A DNA stretch of 64,000 nucleotides from NCBI RefSeq assembly GCF_037055355.1, contig NZ_CP146350.1, positions 7,835,001 through 7,899,000 on the forward strand, given 5' to 3'. Position 1 is the first letter of the stretch. The number at the start of each line of letters is the position of its first letter. The position numbers and the translations under genes were made by a program. Below the pieces are notes generated by a model that saw only the letters and a list, made by a program, of their open reading frames with translations, ran no database searches and was not told the origin of the DNA. This DNA comes from Streptomyces sp. DG1A-41 (lineage in GTDB: Bacteria; Actinomycetota; Actinomycetes; Streptomycetales; Streptomycetaceae). Positions 1 to 9,863 of this stretch are shown piece by piece.

Positions 1-177
1 GGCGACGCAGCTGTTCACCGGGTAGGTGTCCGACGGGTGTCCGGTCGGCAAGGGGCCTGACCGAAGCTGACAACGCGGGCACCTGTTTCCTGTCGCCTTG
101 CCTGCCGCCGTACCCGCGAGTCACTGATCAGACTGGTGGATCCCGTTACCCAAGTTCCAACGAGGGGGACCGCCCAC

Positions 178-1116
178 ATGAACGGCTCGCGCATCGCCGC
201 CGTCGGCCACTACCAGCCCGCCAAGGTGCTCACCAACGAGGACCTGGCGGGCATAGTGGACACCAGTGACGAGTGGATCAGGAGCCGGGTGGGCATCCGC
301 ACCCGCCACATCGCCGGCCCCGACGAACCGGTCGACGAGCTGGCCGCCCACGCCGCCGCCAAGGCCCTCGCGGCGGCCGGGCTGACCCCCGCCGACATCG
401 ACCTGGTGCTGGTCGCCACCTCCACCGCCGTCGACCGCTCGCCCAACACGGCCGCCCGGGTCGCGTCCCGCCTCGTCATTCCGCAGGCCGCCACGATGGA
501 CCTCAACGTGGTGTGCGCCGGCTTCACCCACGCCCTGGCCACCGCCGACCACGCCGTCCGCGCCGGCGGCGCATGCCGGGCCCTGGTCATCGGGGCCGAC
601 AAGATGTCCGACGTGACCGACTGGAGCGACCGCACGACGTGCGTGCTCGTCGGCGACGGGGCCGGGGCCGCGGTCGTGGAGGCCGCCGACGAGCCCGGCA
701 TCGGGCCGGTGCTGTGGGGTTCGGTGCCCGAGATGGGGAACGCTGTGCGGATCGAGGGCACGCCGCCGCGTTTCGCGCAGGAGGGGCAGAGCGTCTACCG
801 CTGGGCGACGACCCAGCTCCCGCCCATCGCGCGGCGGGCGTGCGAGCGGGCCGGGCTGGAGCCGGCGGACCTCGCGGCGGTCGTACTGCATCAGGCCAAC
901 CTGCGCATCATCGAACCCCTCGCGGAGAAGATCGGCGCCGTGAACGCGGTCGTCGCGCGCGACGTCACCGAGTCCGGAAACACGTCGGCCGCGAGCATCC
1001 CGCTCGCTCTGTCCAAGCTGGTCGAACAGGGTGCGGTCGCCACCGGCGACCCGGTCCTGCTGTTCGGCTTCGGCGGGAACCTGTCGTACGCGGGGCAGGT
1101 CGTCCGCTGCCCGTGA
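178..1116 (+). CDS. fabH: Beta-ketoacyl-ACP synthase III (FabH-like, KAS III)
   Basis: 312-aa protein of the thiolase-fold KAS III family, which condenses an acyl-CoA starter with malonyl-ACP in the cytosol. The Cys-His-Asn triad is visible: C113 in VVCAGF, H238 in LHQANLR and N268 in ESGNTSAAS. I chose the ATG at 178 because a GAGGGGG ribosome site lies just upstream and the FabH N-terminus (RIAAVGHYQPAKVLTN) begins there; the in-frame GTG at 136 adds 14 unconserved residues. No fab operon partners (fabD, acpP, fabF) are nearby, so it may serve a special lipid or secondary-metabolite starter rather than housekeeping synthesis. That role is inference. Confidence 0.88.
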   Translation: MNGSRIAAVGHYQPAKVLTNEDLAGIVDTSDEWIRSRVGIRTRHIAGPDEPVDELAAHAAAKALAAAGLTPADIDLVLVATSTAVDRSPNTAARVASRLVIPQAATMDLNVVCAGFTHALATADHAVRAGGACRALVIGADKMSDVTDWSDRTTCVLVGDGAGAAVVEAADEPGIGPVLWGSVPEMGNAVRIEGTPPRFAQEGQSVYRWATTQLPPIARRACERAGLEPADLAAVVLHQANLRIIEPLAEKIGAVNAVVARDVTESGNTSAASIPLALSKLVEQGAVATGDPVLLFGFGGNLSYAGQVVRCP

Positions 1117-1170
1117 GGCCCGTCGTGGTGTGACGGGGCCAACTCCCCGAAGTGCTGGCTCTTGTGCGCC

Positions 1171-1200
1171 GTAGACTGTAGACGAAAGACATCGATACTG
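1171..1200 (+). promoter_or_regulatory. Candidate operator upstream of the GntR gene
   Basis: The stretch holds a direct repeat GTAGAC-T-GTAGAC (1171-1183) followed by ATACTG (1195-1200), 63-92 bases before the GntR start. FCD-type GntR regulators often bind their own promoter. The half-sites ACTGTA and ATACTG also occur in the palindrome at 29329-29352. Suggestive only. Confidence 0.3.
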
Positions 1201-1262
1201 ACTCTGCGGCGACACCGGCATCCGCCGCGCCGTGCACGGCCCTGCCGAGGAGGGGGACCGCG

Positions 1263-1940
1263 ATGCTGTCGACAGGCCTGCCCCAGGGGGCGGTACCCAA
1301 GCTGGAACGCCCGGGTCCGCTGCGCGACCGCGTCTACGAGGCACTGCTCGAACTCATCACCACCCGTGCCCTCCAGCCCGGCCAGCACCTCGTGGAGAGC
1401 GAGCTCGCCGGGCATCTGGGAGTCTCCCGGCAGCCGGTGCGCGAGGCGTTGCAGCGGCTCAACACCGAGGGGTGGGTCGATCTGCGCCCCGCCCAGGGCG
1501 CGTTCGTGCACGAGCCGACGGAGGAGGAGGCCGACCAGCTCCTCACGGTCCGTACGCTCCTGGAGGCCGAGGCGGCCCGGCTCGCCGCGGCGGGCGCGGA
1601 CAGTGCCGGCATCGCCGCGCTGGAAGCGCTGTGCGCGGAGGGCGAGAAGGCCGTCGAGGCCGACGACGTGGACGGGGCCGTCGCCATGAACGCCCGCTTC
1701 CACGCGAAGATCATGGAGCTCGCCGGCAACGCCGTCCTGGCCGAACTGGCCGCCCAGGTCGACCGCCGCGTCCGCTGGTACTACACGCCGGTCGCCCGCC
1801 AGCGCGGCCACCAGTCCTGGATCGAACACCGCGCACTCATCGCGGCGATCACCGACCGCGACGAACAGCGGGCCACCCACCTGATGCGCGAACACACGGA
1901 GCACACGAGGCGCTCGTACCACGCGCGGGCGCGTTCGTAG
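1263..1940 (+). CDS. GntR-family transcriptional regulator (FCD/FadR subfamily)
   Basis: 225-aa regulator. Residues ~18-82 form a GntR winged helix (LRDRVYEALLELITT; VSRQPVREALQRL). Residues ~90-215 form the all-helical FCD ligand domain, with the metal-ligand-like motif NARFHAKI and a later IEHRALIAAI helix. FCD proteins sense carboxylic acids or acyl compounds. The start ATG follows GAGGAGGGGG with good spacing. It ends 3 bases from the convergent thioesterase gene. Its target is unknown; the neighbouring KAS III gene, its own promoter and the oxalate locus are all candidates. Confidence 0.88.
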   Translation: MLSTGLPQGAVPKLERPGPLRDRVYEALLELITTRALQPGQHLVESELAGHLGVSRQPVREALQRLNTEGWVDLRPAQGAFVHEPTEEEADQLLTVRTLLEAEAARLAAAGADSAGIAALEALCAEGEKAVEADDVDGAVAMNARFHAKIMELAGNAVLAELAAQVDRRVRWYYTPVARQRGHQSWIEHRALIAAITDRDEQRATHLMREHTEHTRRSYHARARS

Positions 1941-1943
1941 GCC

Positions 1944-2351
1944 TCAGCCGGCGGTCAGCACCGCCTGAGTCTGTGTGGTCTGGCCCACCAGGGTGCCGTC
2001 CTCGTCGTACAGGTCCGTCCGCACGGCGATGGAGGAGCGTCCCACGTGCACGGGTCGTGCCTCGGCGTGGACGGTGCCCGACCGTACGGCGCGGAAGAAG
2101 TTCGTCTTCGACTCGATCGTGGAGGTGTTCGCGCCCGGCGGCAGGTTGAGGAACGCGCAGACCGCGCCGGCCGTGTCGGCGAGCGTCATCAGGGCACCGC
2201 CGTGCAGGACTCCGCCCGCCGTGCACAACTCCGGGGCCCAGGCGAGCGCGGCCCTGACCCGGGTGGGGGCGGCCTCCTCCAGGGCGATGCCCAGCCCGTC
2301 GGCGAAGGGCACCGCCCTCAGCAGTGCTTCGGTGGCAGCGGTGTCGGTCAT
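1944..2351 (-). CDS. PaaI-type hotdog-fold acyl-CoA thioesterase
   Basis: 135-aa single hotdog domain. The signature HGGALMTLADTAGAV, with the conserved catalytic Asp, and the downstream TIESKTNFFRAVRSG strand match the PaaI/YdiI thioesterase family, which hydrolyses acyl- or aryl-CoA in the cytosol. I placed the start at the ATG at 2351 (MTDTAATE), which has GGGAGG seven bases upstream; the in-frame codon seven residues earlier would overlap that site. It converges on the GntR gene. Substrate cannot be told from sequence. Confidence 0.85.
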   Translation of the reverse strand: MTDTAATEALLRAVPFADGLGIALEEAAPTRVRAALAWAPELCTAGGVLHGGALMTLADTAGAVCAFLNLPPGANTSTIESKTNFFRAVRSGTVHAEARPVHVGRSSIAVRTDLYDEDGTLVGQTTQTQAVLTAG

Positions 2352-2415
2352 GCGGGACCTCCCGATGGGCAACCAGGACTGAAACCAGCCTGGCCTGGGC
2401 CTCGCTGACGGTCGA

Positions 2416-2430
2416 TTACCTGAGAGGTAA
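2416..2430. promoter_or_regulatory. Perfect 6-bp inverted repeat in the ROK promoter region
   Basis: TTACCT-GAG-AGGTAA is a perfect inverted repeat in the 245-bp gap between the thioesterase and ROK genes. Its position suits an operator, possibly for the ROK repressor itself. Function is inferred. Confidence 0.4.
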
Positions 2431-2595
2431 GGCAGACGTCACGCGTCTTTGTCCTCTGAGTGGAAAAAGTGGAGGGCAATTCCTGCGCGACTTCTTCCCA
2501 CCTTCGACAGCCGCTGCTACGTTCCCCTCCGAAAGCAAGCCACCGATGTGGCGGAAAACCGGCGCGCACAGGCCGATCGAGGCGGGGAGGGGCTC

Positions 2596-3786
2596 GTGAG
2601 ACGTATGACCGCACGGCCCGGAAACGCCCATCAGGCCCGACTGCTCAAGCTGTTGCGCGACGGCGGCCCCAACTCCCGTGCCCAGCTGGGCGACCAGGTC
2701 GACCTCTCGCGGTCCAAGCTCGCCGTGGAGGTGGACCGGCTGCTGGAGACGGGGCTGGTCGTGGCCGACGGACTCGCCGCCTCGCGCGGCGGCCGCCGTT
2801 CCCACAACATCCGGCTCAATCCGCACCTGCGCTTCCTCGGCGTCGACATCGGCGCGACCTCGGTCGACGTCGCCGTCACCAACGCCGAACTGGAGACGCT
2901 CGGGCACATCAACCACCCCATGGACGTGCGCGAGGGCCCGGTCGCGGTCTTCGAGCAGGTCCTGGCCATGGCCGCCAAGTTGAAGGCCTCGGGGCTCGCG
3001 GAGGGGTTCGACGGCGCCGGCATCGGCGTCCCGGGCCCGGTCCGCTTCCCCGAGGGCATCCCGGTGGCCCCGCCGATCATGCCGGGCTGGGACGGCTTCC
3101 CCGTGCGGGAGGCCCTCAGCCAGGAACTCGGCTGCCCGGTCATGGTCGACAACGACGTGAACCTCATGGCGATGGGGGAGCAGCACGCGGGCGTCGCCCG
3201 CACCGTCGCCGACTTCCTCTGCGTCAAGATCGGCACGGGCATCGGCTGCGGCATCGTCGTCGGCGGTGAGGTCTACCGCGGTACGACGGGCAGCGCCGGC
3301 GACATCGGGCACATCCAGGCCGTGCCCGACGGCCGCCCCTGCGCCTGCGGCAACCGGGGCTGCCTGGAAGCCCACTTCAGCGGGGCGGCCCTCGCCCGCG
3401 ACGCCACGGAGGCCGCCCAGCAGGGACTCTCCGCCGAACTGGCCTCGCGGTTGGAGACGGGCGGCGGCCTCACCGCCGTCGATGTCGCCGCCGCGGCCGT
3501 CGCCGGCGACGCCACCGCACTCGACCTGATCCGCGAGGGCGGCAACCGCACCGGCCAGGTCATCGCCGGCCTGGTCAGCTTCTTCAACCCGGGCCTGGTG
3601 GTGATCGGCGGTGGGGTGACCGGCCTCGGCCACACCCTGCTCGCCGCGATCCGCACCCAGGTCTACCGCCAGTCGCTGCCGCTCGCGACCGGCAATCTGC
3701 CCATCGTCCTGGGCGAGTTGGGACCCGCCGCAGGAGTCATCGGCGCGGCCCGGCTCATCAGCGACCACCTGTTCTCACCCGCGTAA
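2596..3786 (+). CDS. ROK-family transcriptional regulator
   Basis: About 396 aa. An N-terminal winged helix (residues ~8-65, SRAQLGDQVDLSRSKLAVEV) is joined to a ROK sugar-kinase-like domain with GVDIGATS near residue 83 and the zinc motif CACGNRGCLE. Such proteins repress sugar genes and release DNA on binding a sugar or sugar phosphate. The GTG at 2596 has GGAGG five bases upstream; the ATG at 2605 is the alternative. It lies 114 bases before a ribose-type ABC operon in the same direction, so it is the likely regulator of that operon. Confidence 0.88.
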   Translation: MRRMTARPGNAHQARLLKLLRDGGPNSRAQLGDQVDLSRSKLAVEVDRLLETGLVVADGLAASRGGRRSHNIRLNPHLRFLGVDIGATSVDVAVTNAELETLGHINHPMDVREGPVAVFEQVLAMAAKLKASGLAEGFDGAGIGVPGPVRFPEGIPVAPPIMPGWDGFPVREALSQELGCPVMVDNDVNLMAMGEQHAGVARTVADFLCVKIGTGIGCGIVVGGEVYRGTTGSAGDIGHIQAVPDGRPCACGNRGCLEAHFSGAALARDATEAAQQGLSAELASRLETGGGLTAVDVAAAAVAGDATALDLIREGGNRTGQVIAGLVSFFNPGLVVIGGGVTGLGHTLLAAIRTQVYRQSLPLATGNLPIVLGELGPAAGVIGAARLISDHLFSPA

Positions 3787-3900
3787 CCGTTCTCGACAGC
3801 ACGGCTCACCAGCACAGCTCCCTGCTCTGCCCTGCCTCGCACACGCCTGCCCCGACAAGCGCCCTGCAACCGGCCCGCACGCCCGCCGAGGGGAATCCGC

Positions 3901-5418
3901 ATGGCACCAGAACCACCGCTGCTCAGCATGTCCGGCATCACCAAGTCGTTCCCCGGAGTCCGGGCCCTCGACGGCGTCGACCTCGACGTCCAGGCCGGTG
4001 AGGTGCACTGCCTGCTCGGCCAGAACGGCGCCGGGAAGTCGACCCTCATCAAGGTCCTGGCCGGTGCCCACCAGCCCGACGCCGGTACCATCCGCTGGCG
4101 GGGCGAGGAGGTCACACTCCGCTCGCCGATCGCCGCCATGCGCCTCGGCATCGCGACCATCTACCAGGAACTCGACCTGGTGGAGCACCTGTCGGTCGCC
4201 GAGAACGTCCATCTCGGGCATGAGCCGACCACCGCCGGCTTCGTCGTCCGGGGGAAGGCCGCGAAGGAGTCGACGGCCGCCCTGCTCAAGCGCCTCGGTC
4301 ATGCGGAAGTCGATCCGGCCCGGCTGGTCGGGGAGCTGTCCGCGGCCCAGCAGCAGATCGTGTCCATGGCCCGGGCGCTCTCCCACGACGTGCGGCTCAT
4401 CGTGATGGACGAACCGTCCGCCGCCCTCGACCCGGACGAGGTCGACAACCTCTTCCGCATCGTCGGCGACCTCACCGCCGCCGGTGTCGCCGTCGTCTAC
4501 ATCTCGCACCGCCTGGAGGAGATCCGCCGCATCGGCGACCGGGTGACCGTGCTGAAGGACGGGCGGGCCGTGGCGAACGGGCTGCCGGCGAAGACGACAC
4601 CGACCCGCGAGGTCGTCGCCCTGATGACGGGCCGCAACGTCGAGTACGTCTTTCCCGACCGGCCCGTCTCCCCGCCGCCCGGCGAGCCGGTGCTCACCGT
4701 GCGAGGCCTGGCCCGCGCCGGGGAGTTCGAGCCTCTCGACCTGGAGGTACGGCCCGGCGAGATCGTCGGCCTCGCCGGACTCGTCGGCTCGGGCCGCTCC
4801 GAGATCCTGGAGACCGTCTACGGCGCCAGGAAACCGACGTCCGGTCAGGTGCGCGTGGACGGACGGCCGTTGAAGCCGGGCAGCGTCCGGGCCGCCGTCC
4901 GGGCCGGACTCGGCCTCGCCCCCGAGGAACGCAAGGCGCAAGCCCTGCTGATGCTGGAGTCCGTCACCCGCAACGTGTCGGTCTCCTCCATGTCCCGCTT
5001 CTCGCGCGGCGGCTGGATCGACCGGGGCGCCGAACTGGGCGCCGCCCGGGCCGCGACCCGCGAGCTGTCGCTCAGGCCCGACAACCCCTCCGTGCCCGTG
5101 CGCACCCTGTCCGGCGGCAACCAGCAAAAAGCCGTGCTCGCCCGCTGGCTGCTGCGCGGCTGCCGGGTGCTGCTGCTCGACGAACCCACCCGCGGCGTCG
5201 ACGTCGGCGCCCGCGCCGAACTGTACGCGGTCGTGCGCCGGCTGGCCGACGAAGGCCTCGCCGTGCTGCTGGTCTCCAGCGAGGTGCCCGAGGTGCTCGG
5301 CCTCGCAGACCGCGTCCTGGTGCTGCGCGAGGGGCGTGTCGTCCATAGGGCACCCGCGCGCGAACTCGACGAACACCGCGTACTCGACCTGGTCATGGAA
5401 GGAAGCCCGGCGTCATGA
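3901..5418 (+). CDS. Sugar ABC transporter ATP-binding protein (RbsA/MglA type)
   Basis: 505-aa double nucleotide-binding protein that powers sugar import. The first domain has Walker A GQNGAGKST (residue ~39), signature LSAAQQQIVSMARAL and Walker B LIVMDEPSAAL. The second has a Walker A lacking lysine (GLVGSGRSE), as is usual in the RbsA/MglA/XylG family, plus LSGGNQQKAVLARWL and LLLDEPTRGVD. GAGGGGAA precedes the start. It overlaps the permease gene by ATGA and is translationally coupled to it. The sugar is unknown. Confidence 0.93.
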   Translation: MAPEPPLLSMSGITKSFPGVRALDGVDLDVQAGEVHCLLGQNGAGKSTLIKVLAGAHQPDAGTIRWRGEEVTLRSPIAAMRLGIATIYQELDLVEHLSVAENVHLGHEPTTAGFVVRGKAAKESTAALLKRLGHAEVDPARLVGELSAAQQQIVSMARALSHDVRLIVMDEPSAALDPDEVDNLFRIVGDLTAAGVAVVYISHRLEEIRRIGDRVTVLKDGRAVANGLPAKTTPTREVVALMTGRNVEYVFPDRPVSPPPGEPVLTVRGLARAGEFEPLDLEVRPGEIVGLAGLVGSGRSEILETVYGARKPTSGQVRVDGRPLKPGSVRAAVRAGLGLAPEERKAQALLMLESVTRNVSVSSMSRFSRGGWIDRGAELGAARAATRELSLRPDNPSVPVRTLSGGNQQKAVLARWLLRGCRVLLLDEPTRGVDVGARAELYAVVRRLADEGLAVLLVSSEVPEVLGLADRVLVLREGRVVHRAPARELDEHRVLDLVMEGSPAS

Positions 5419-6434
5419 CGCAGCCCGTCTCCCCGCCGCGGGACAGCGGCACCGACAAGGCGCACAAGGCCCGGCCCACGGCCTGGCGCGGCCTGCCGGC
5501 TCGCACCGACGTCCGCACCCTCTCCCTGCTCGGCGTGCTCGCCGTGCTGGTCCTCATCGGCGGCATCACCAAGCCGGACGAGTTCCTCGACACCCGCAAT
5601 CTGCAACTCGTCCTCACCCAGGCGTCCGTGATCGGCGTCGTCACCGTCGGCATGACCTTCGTCATCGTCTCCGGCGGCATCGACCTGTCGGTCGGCGCGA
5701 TCGTCGCCCTGGCCTCCGTATGGGCGACCACGGTCGCCACCCAGGAGTACGGCTTCGCCGGCATCCTCTTCACGGCGGTCGTCGTCGGAGTCGGCTGCGG
5801 CCTGGTCAACGGGGTGCTCATCGCCTACGGCGCGATGGTGCCGTTCATCGCCACCCTCGCCATGCTGGCCTCCGCCCGTGGCCTCGCCCTCCAGATCACC
5901 GACGGCAAGACGCAGATCGTCACCGTGCCCTCCGTCCTCGACCTGGGCGAACGCGACGCCTACGTCCTCGGCGTCCCGCCCCTGGTGCTGGTCTTCGCGG
6001 TCGTGACCGTCATCGGCTGGCTGGTGCTCAACCGCACCACCTTCGGCCGCCGCACGGTCGCCGTCGGCGGCAACCCGGAGGCCGCCCGGCTCGCCGGCAT
6101 CGACGTCCGCCGCCAGCGGCTCTACCTCTACCTGCTGTCCGGTCTGTGCTGCGGCATCGCCGCCTTCCTGCTGATCGTCCTGTCCGGCTCCGGCCAGAAC
6201 ACCAACGGCAACCTCTACGAACTCGACGCCATCGCCGCCGCGATCATCGGCGGCACCCTGCTCACCGGCGGCCGCGGCACCATCACGGGCTCCGTGCTCG
6301 GCGTCCTGATCTTCACCACGATCACCAACATCTTCGCCCTGAACAACCTGCAGAGCGACGTCCAGCAGATCGCCAAGGGCGCGATCATCGTCGCCGCCGT
6401 GCTGGTCCAGCGCCGTACCGCGAGCACGACCTGA
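5415..6434 (+). CDS. Sugar ABC transporter permease (RbsC type)
   Basis: 339-aa integral membrane protein with about eight to ten hydrophobic helices. It carries the RbsC-type features GMTFVIVSGGIDLSVGAIVAL and, near the C-terminus, AAIIGGTLLTGGRGTITG. It forms the membrane channel of the importer encoded by its neighbours. The start overlaps the ATPase stop (ATGA), and the binding-protein gene follows after 17 bases. Confidence 0.92.
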   Translation: MTQPVSPPRDSGTDKAHKARPTAWRGLPARTDVRTLSLLGVLAVLVLIGGITKPDEFLDTRNLQLVLTQASVIGVVTVGMTFVIVSGGIDLSVGAIVALASVWATTVATQEYGFAGILFTAVVVGVGCGLVNGVLIAYGAMVPFIATLAMLASARGLALQITDGKTQIVTVPSVLDLGERDAYVLGVPPLVLVFAVVTVIGWLVLNRTTFGRRTVAVGGNPEAARLAGIDVRRQRLYLYLLSGLCCGIAAFLLIVLSGSGQNTNGNLYELDAIAAAIIGGTLLTGGRGTITGSVLGVLIFTTITNIFALNNLQSDVQQIAKGAIIVAAVLVQRRTASTT

Positions 6435-6451
6435 GGAAAGGGTTCACCGCC

Positions 6452-7498
6452 ATGACAGAGATCACGAGCCGCAGAGGACTGCTCTTCGGGGCCGCCGCCG
6501 TCTCCGCCGGTGCCCTCCTCACGGGCTGTACGAGCAACGAACCCTCCGACTCCAAGGACGAGCCGGCCGGGAACGACCAGCCCGCCGCCGACGACAAGCC
6601 CGGCAAGCAGGTCACCATCGGCTTCGCCGGACCCCAGGCCGACCACGGCTGGCTCAACGCCATCAACGACAACGCCAAGAGCCGCGCCGAGAAGTACTCC
6701 GACGTCACCCTGGAGATCACCGAGGGCTCCAACGACACCGCCCAGCAGATCGGCCAGATCGAGACCCTCATCAACAAGAAGGTCGACGTGCTGGTGGTGC
6801 TGCCCGCCGACGGCAAGGCCCTCACCCAGGTCGGACTGAAGGCGATGCGCGCGGGCATCCCGGTCGTGAACCTCGACCGGATCTTCGACACCCCGCAGGC
6901 CTACCGCTGCTGGATCGGCGGCGACAACTACGGCATGGGCCTCAATGCCGGGCACTACATCGGCGAGAAGCTCAAGGGCAAGTCGAACGCCCGCGTCATC
7001 GAACTGGCCGGCCTGGACAACCTGGAACTGACCAAGCAGCGCACCCAGGGCTTCGACGACGCCCTGAAGAACTACCCCAACATCAGGAAGGTCGCCCGGC
7101 AGGCCGCCGAGTTCACGGTCGAGTCCGGGCAGGCCAAGATGGCCCAACTGCTCCAGGCGCAGTCCGAGTTCGACGCATTGTGGAACCACGACGACGACCA
7201 GGGCGTGGGCGCACTGCGCGCCATCGAGCAGGCCGGGCGCGACGACTTCCTGATGGTCGGCGGCGCCGGCGCGCTCTCCGCCTTCCAGGCCATCAAGCAG
7301 GACGACGGCGTGCTGAAGGCGACCGTGCTCTACCCGCCGACCATGGCCGCCTCGGCGATCGACCTCGCCCGCGCCCTCGGCCAGGGCAAGGGCATCGGCG
7401 GCATGGCCGAGTTCGAGATCCCGGCGTCCATCACGCTCTACTCGGCCGTCGTCGACAAGACCAACGTCGACCAGTACATGCCCACCGGCTTCCGGTGA
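6452..7498 (+). CDS. Sugar ABC transporter substrate-binding lipoprotein
   Basis: 348-aa periplasmic-binding-protein type I fold (ribose/galactose family). The N-terminus has SRRGLLFG and a lipobox LLTGC with the lipidated Cys at residue 26, so it should be anchored outside the membrane, possibly exported by Tat. Internal motifs [19 protein letters not shown] and IPVVNLDR are typical of the family. The GAGGAAAGGG site precedes the ATG. Last gene of the importer triplet. Confidence 0.92.
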   Translation: MTEITSRRGLLFGAAAVSAGALLTGCTSNEPSDSKDEPAGNDQPAADDKPGKQVTIGFAGPQADHGWLNAINDNAKSRAEKYSDVTLEITEGSNDTAQQIGQIETLINKKVDVLVVLPADGKALTQVGLKAMRAGIPVVNLDRIFDTPQAYRCWIGGDNYGMGLNAGHYIGEKLKGKSNARVIELAGLDNLELTKQRTQGFDDALKNYPNIRKVARQAAEFTVESGQAKMAQLLQAQSEFDALWNHDDDQGVGALRAIEQAGRDDFLMVGGAGALSAFQAIKQDDGVLKATVLYPPTMAASAIDLARALGQGKGIGGMAEFEIPASITLYSAVVDKTNVDQYMPTGFR

Positions 7499-7557
7499 CC
7501 GGTTCCGCCCGCACCCCCCACGTGCGCCACCCCGACCAGGACGAGGAGGACACCCGT

Positions 7558-8769
7558 ATGGGACAGCCGCAGCAGCAGTCAGATGGGACCGAGGCAGGCA
7601 AGCCACCCCTGCGCGTGGGGATGGTGGGCTACGCCTTCATGGGCGCCGCCCACTCCCAGGGCTGGCGCACCGCGGGCCGTGTCTTCGACCTGCCGCTGAA
7701 CCCCGTGCAGGCCGTGATCTGCGGCCGGGACGCCGCCGCCGTGAGGGCGGCGGCCGACCGCCACGGCTGGGCATCCACCGAGACCGACTGGCGCGCCCTC
7801 GTCGAACGCGACGACGTCGACCTGGTCGACATCTGCACCCCCGGCGACAGCCACGCCGAGATCGCGCTGGCCGCCCTCGCTGCCGGCAAGCACGTCCTGT
7901 GCGAGAAGCCCCTCGCCAACACCGTCGAGGAAGCCACCTCGATGGTCACGGCCGCCGAAGAGGCCTACGAACGCGGCCAGGTGGCGATGGTCGGCTTCAA
8001 CTACCGCCGGGTGCCGGCCACCGCCCTGGCCCGCCGGATGGTCGCCGAGGGCCGCCTGGGCGCACTACGGCACGTGCGCGTGACGTACCTCCAGGACTGG
8101 CTGGTCGACCCGCGGTTCCCGCTGACCTGGCGGCTGCGCAAGGAGCAGGCCGGCTCGGGCTCGCTCGGCGACCTGGGCGCGCACATCATCGACCTCGCGC
8201 AGTACCTCGTCGGGGAGCGGCTGGCGGGCGTCTCCGCGCTGACGGAGACCTTCGTACGTCAGCGGCCCCTGCCCACCGGCGCCACGAGCGGCCTGTCCGC
8301 CGTCTCGTCCACCGGCACGGGGGAGGTCACCGTGGACGACGCCGCCCTGTTCACGGCCCGCTTCCCCTCGGGTGCCCTCGCCTCCTTCGAGGCCACCCGC
8401 TACGCCACCGGCCGCAAGAACGCCCTGCGCATCGAACTCAACGGGGAGCGCGGTTCGCTCGCCTTCGACCTGGAGCGGCTCAACGAGCTGTCCTTCCACG
8501 ACGGCACCGAACCCGGCGCGGAGGCGGGCTTCCGCCGCATCCTCGTCACCGAACCCGACCACCCCTACCTGGACGCCTGGTGGCCTCCGGGCCACGGCCT
8601 CGGCTACGAGCACACCTTCGTCCACCAGGCCCGCGACCTGGTCCACGCCATCGCAGAGGGCCGCCGCCCCGAACCCTCCTTCGCCGACGGGCTCCAGGTG
8701 CAGCGCGTGCTCGCGGCCGTGGAGGAGAGCGCCGAGAAGAACTCCGTCTACACGCCGATCGCGGTCTGA
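7558..8769 (+). CDS. Gfo/Idh/MocA-family oxidoreductase
   Basis: 403-aa NAD(P)-dependent sugar or cyclitol dehydrogenase. The Rossmann domain shows [17 protein letters not shown] near the N-terminus and the family motif [12 protein letters not shown]; the substrate domain holds [16 protein letters not shown]. Start ATG follows AGGACGAGGAGGA. It sits between a sugar importer and a xylose-isomerase-like enzyme. This pairing is known from pathways that oxidise C3 of glycosides before cleavage, or that degrade inositol. Substrate not determined. Confidence 0.9.
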   Translation: MGQPQQQSDGTEAGKPPLRVGMVGYAFMGAAHSQGWRTAGRVFDLPLNPVQAVICGRDAAAVRAAADRHGWASTETDWRALVERDDVDLVDICTPGDSHAEIALAALAAGKHVLCEKPLANTVEEATSMVTAAEEAYERGQVAMVGFNYRRVPATALARRMVAEGRLGALRHVRVTYLQDWLVDPRFPLTWRLRKEQAGSGSLGDLGAHIIDLAQYLVGERLAGVSALTETFVRQRPLPTGATSGLSAVSSTGTGEVTVDDAALFTARFPSGALASFEATRYATGRKNALRIELNGERGSLAFDLERLNELSFHDGTEPGAEAGFRRILVTEPDHPYLDAWWPPGHGLGYEHTFVHQARDLVHAIAEGRRPEPSFADGLQVQRVLAAVEESAEKNSVYTPIAV

Positions 8770-8783
8770 GGAGGCTGACGCGC

Positions 8784-9782
8784 ATGCCGCGCACGTTCAC
8801 GCTGTTCACCGGTCAGTGGGCCGACCTGCCCCTGGAGGAGGTCTGCCGGCTCGCCCGCGACTTCGGCTACGACGGGCTCGAACTCGCCTGCTGGGGCGAC
8901 CACTTCGAAGTCGACAAAGCCCTCGCCGATCCGTCGTACCTGGACGGCCGCCGGGCTCTCCTCGACAAGTACGGCCTCAAGTGCTGGGCCATCTCCAACC
9001 ACCTGGTCGGCCAGGCCGTCTGCGACGCCATCATCGACGAACGCCACCGGGCGATCCTGCCGGGAGAGGTGTGGGGTGACGGAGCCCCGGAAGGGGTCCG
9101 GCAGCGGGCCGCGGACCGCATGAAGGACACCGCGCGTGCCGCGGCCGCCTTCGGCGTCGACACCGTCATCGGCTTCACCGGCTCCGCCATCTGGCACCTG
9201 GTCGCCATGTTCCCGCCAGCCCCCGACGCGATGATCGAGCGCGGATACCAGGACTTCGCCGACCGCTGGAACCCGATCCTGGACGTCTTCGACGCGGAGG
9301 ACGTGCGGTTCGCGCACGAGGTCCACCCCAGCGAGATCGCCTACGACTACTGGACCACGCAGAGGGCTCTCGAGGCCGTCGGCCGGCGCCCCGCCTTCGG
9401 CCTCAACTTCGACCCGAGCCACTTCGTGTGGCAGGACCTCGACCCGGTCGGCTTCCTCTGGGACTTCCGCGACCGCATCTACCACGTCGACTGCAAGGAG
9501 GCCCGCAAGCGCCTCGACGGACGCAACGGCCGGCTCGGCTCCCACCTGCCCTGGGGCGACCCCCGGCGCGGCTGGGACTTCGTCTCCGCCGGGCACGGCG
9601 ACGTCCCCTGGGAGGACGTCTTCCGGATGCTGCGCTCCATCGACTACCAGGGCCCGATCTCGGTCGAGTGGGAGGACGCCGGAATGGACCGGCTCCGGGG
9701 GGCGCCCGAGGCGCTGACCCGCCTCAAGGCCTACGACTTCGAGCCGCCGTCGGCCTCTTTCGACGCGGCGTTCGGCAACTGA
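8784..9782 (+). CDS. Xylose-isomerase-like TIM-barrel sugar isomerase/epimerase
   Basis: 332-aa AP-endonuclease-family-2 TIM barrel. Likely metal ligands lie in [30 protein letters not shown] and SVEWEDAGM, the usual E-D-H-E metal-site arrangement. It begins 14 bases after the oxidoreductase with GAGGAGG upstream. Members paired with Gfo/Idh/MocA enzymes isomerise keto-sugars or eliminate the aglycone from 3-keto-glycosides; I favour one of these roles from context. Confidence 0.87.
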   Translation: MPRTFTLFTGQWADLPLEEVCRLARDFGYDGLELACWGDHFEVDKALADPSYLDGRRALLDKYGLKCWAISNHLVGQAVCDAIIDERHRAILPGEVWGDGAPEGVRQRAADRMKDTARAAAAFGVDTVIGFTGSAIWHLVAMFPPAPDAMIERGYQDFADRWNPILDVFDAEDVRFAHEVHPSEIAYDYWTTQRALEAVGRRPAFGLNFDPSHFVWQDLDPVGFLWDFRDRIYHVDCKEARKRLDGRNGRLGSHLPWGDPRRGWDFVSAGHGDVPWEDVFRMLRSIDYQGPISVEWEDAGMDRLRGAPEALTRLKAYDFEPPSASFDAAFGN

Positions 9783-9863
9783 GACACCGTGAGCTCTCCG
9801 GGATGACGGCGCATCCCGGCGTACGCATCCGCACGTACAACCGGCCCCATCCTGGAGGCATTC

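Noticed and set aside
136..177. Upstream GTG start for the KAS III gene
   Set aside because: It adds 14 residues with no family match and would place the ribosome site inside the coding region.
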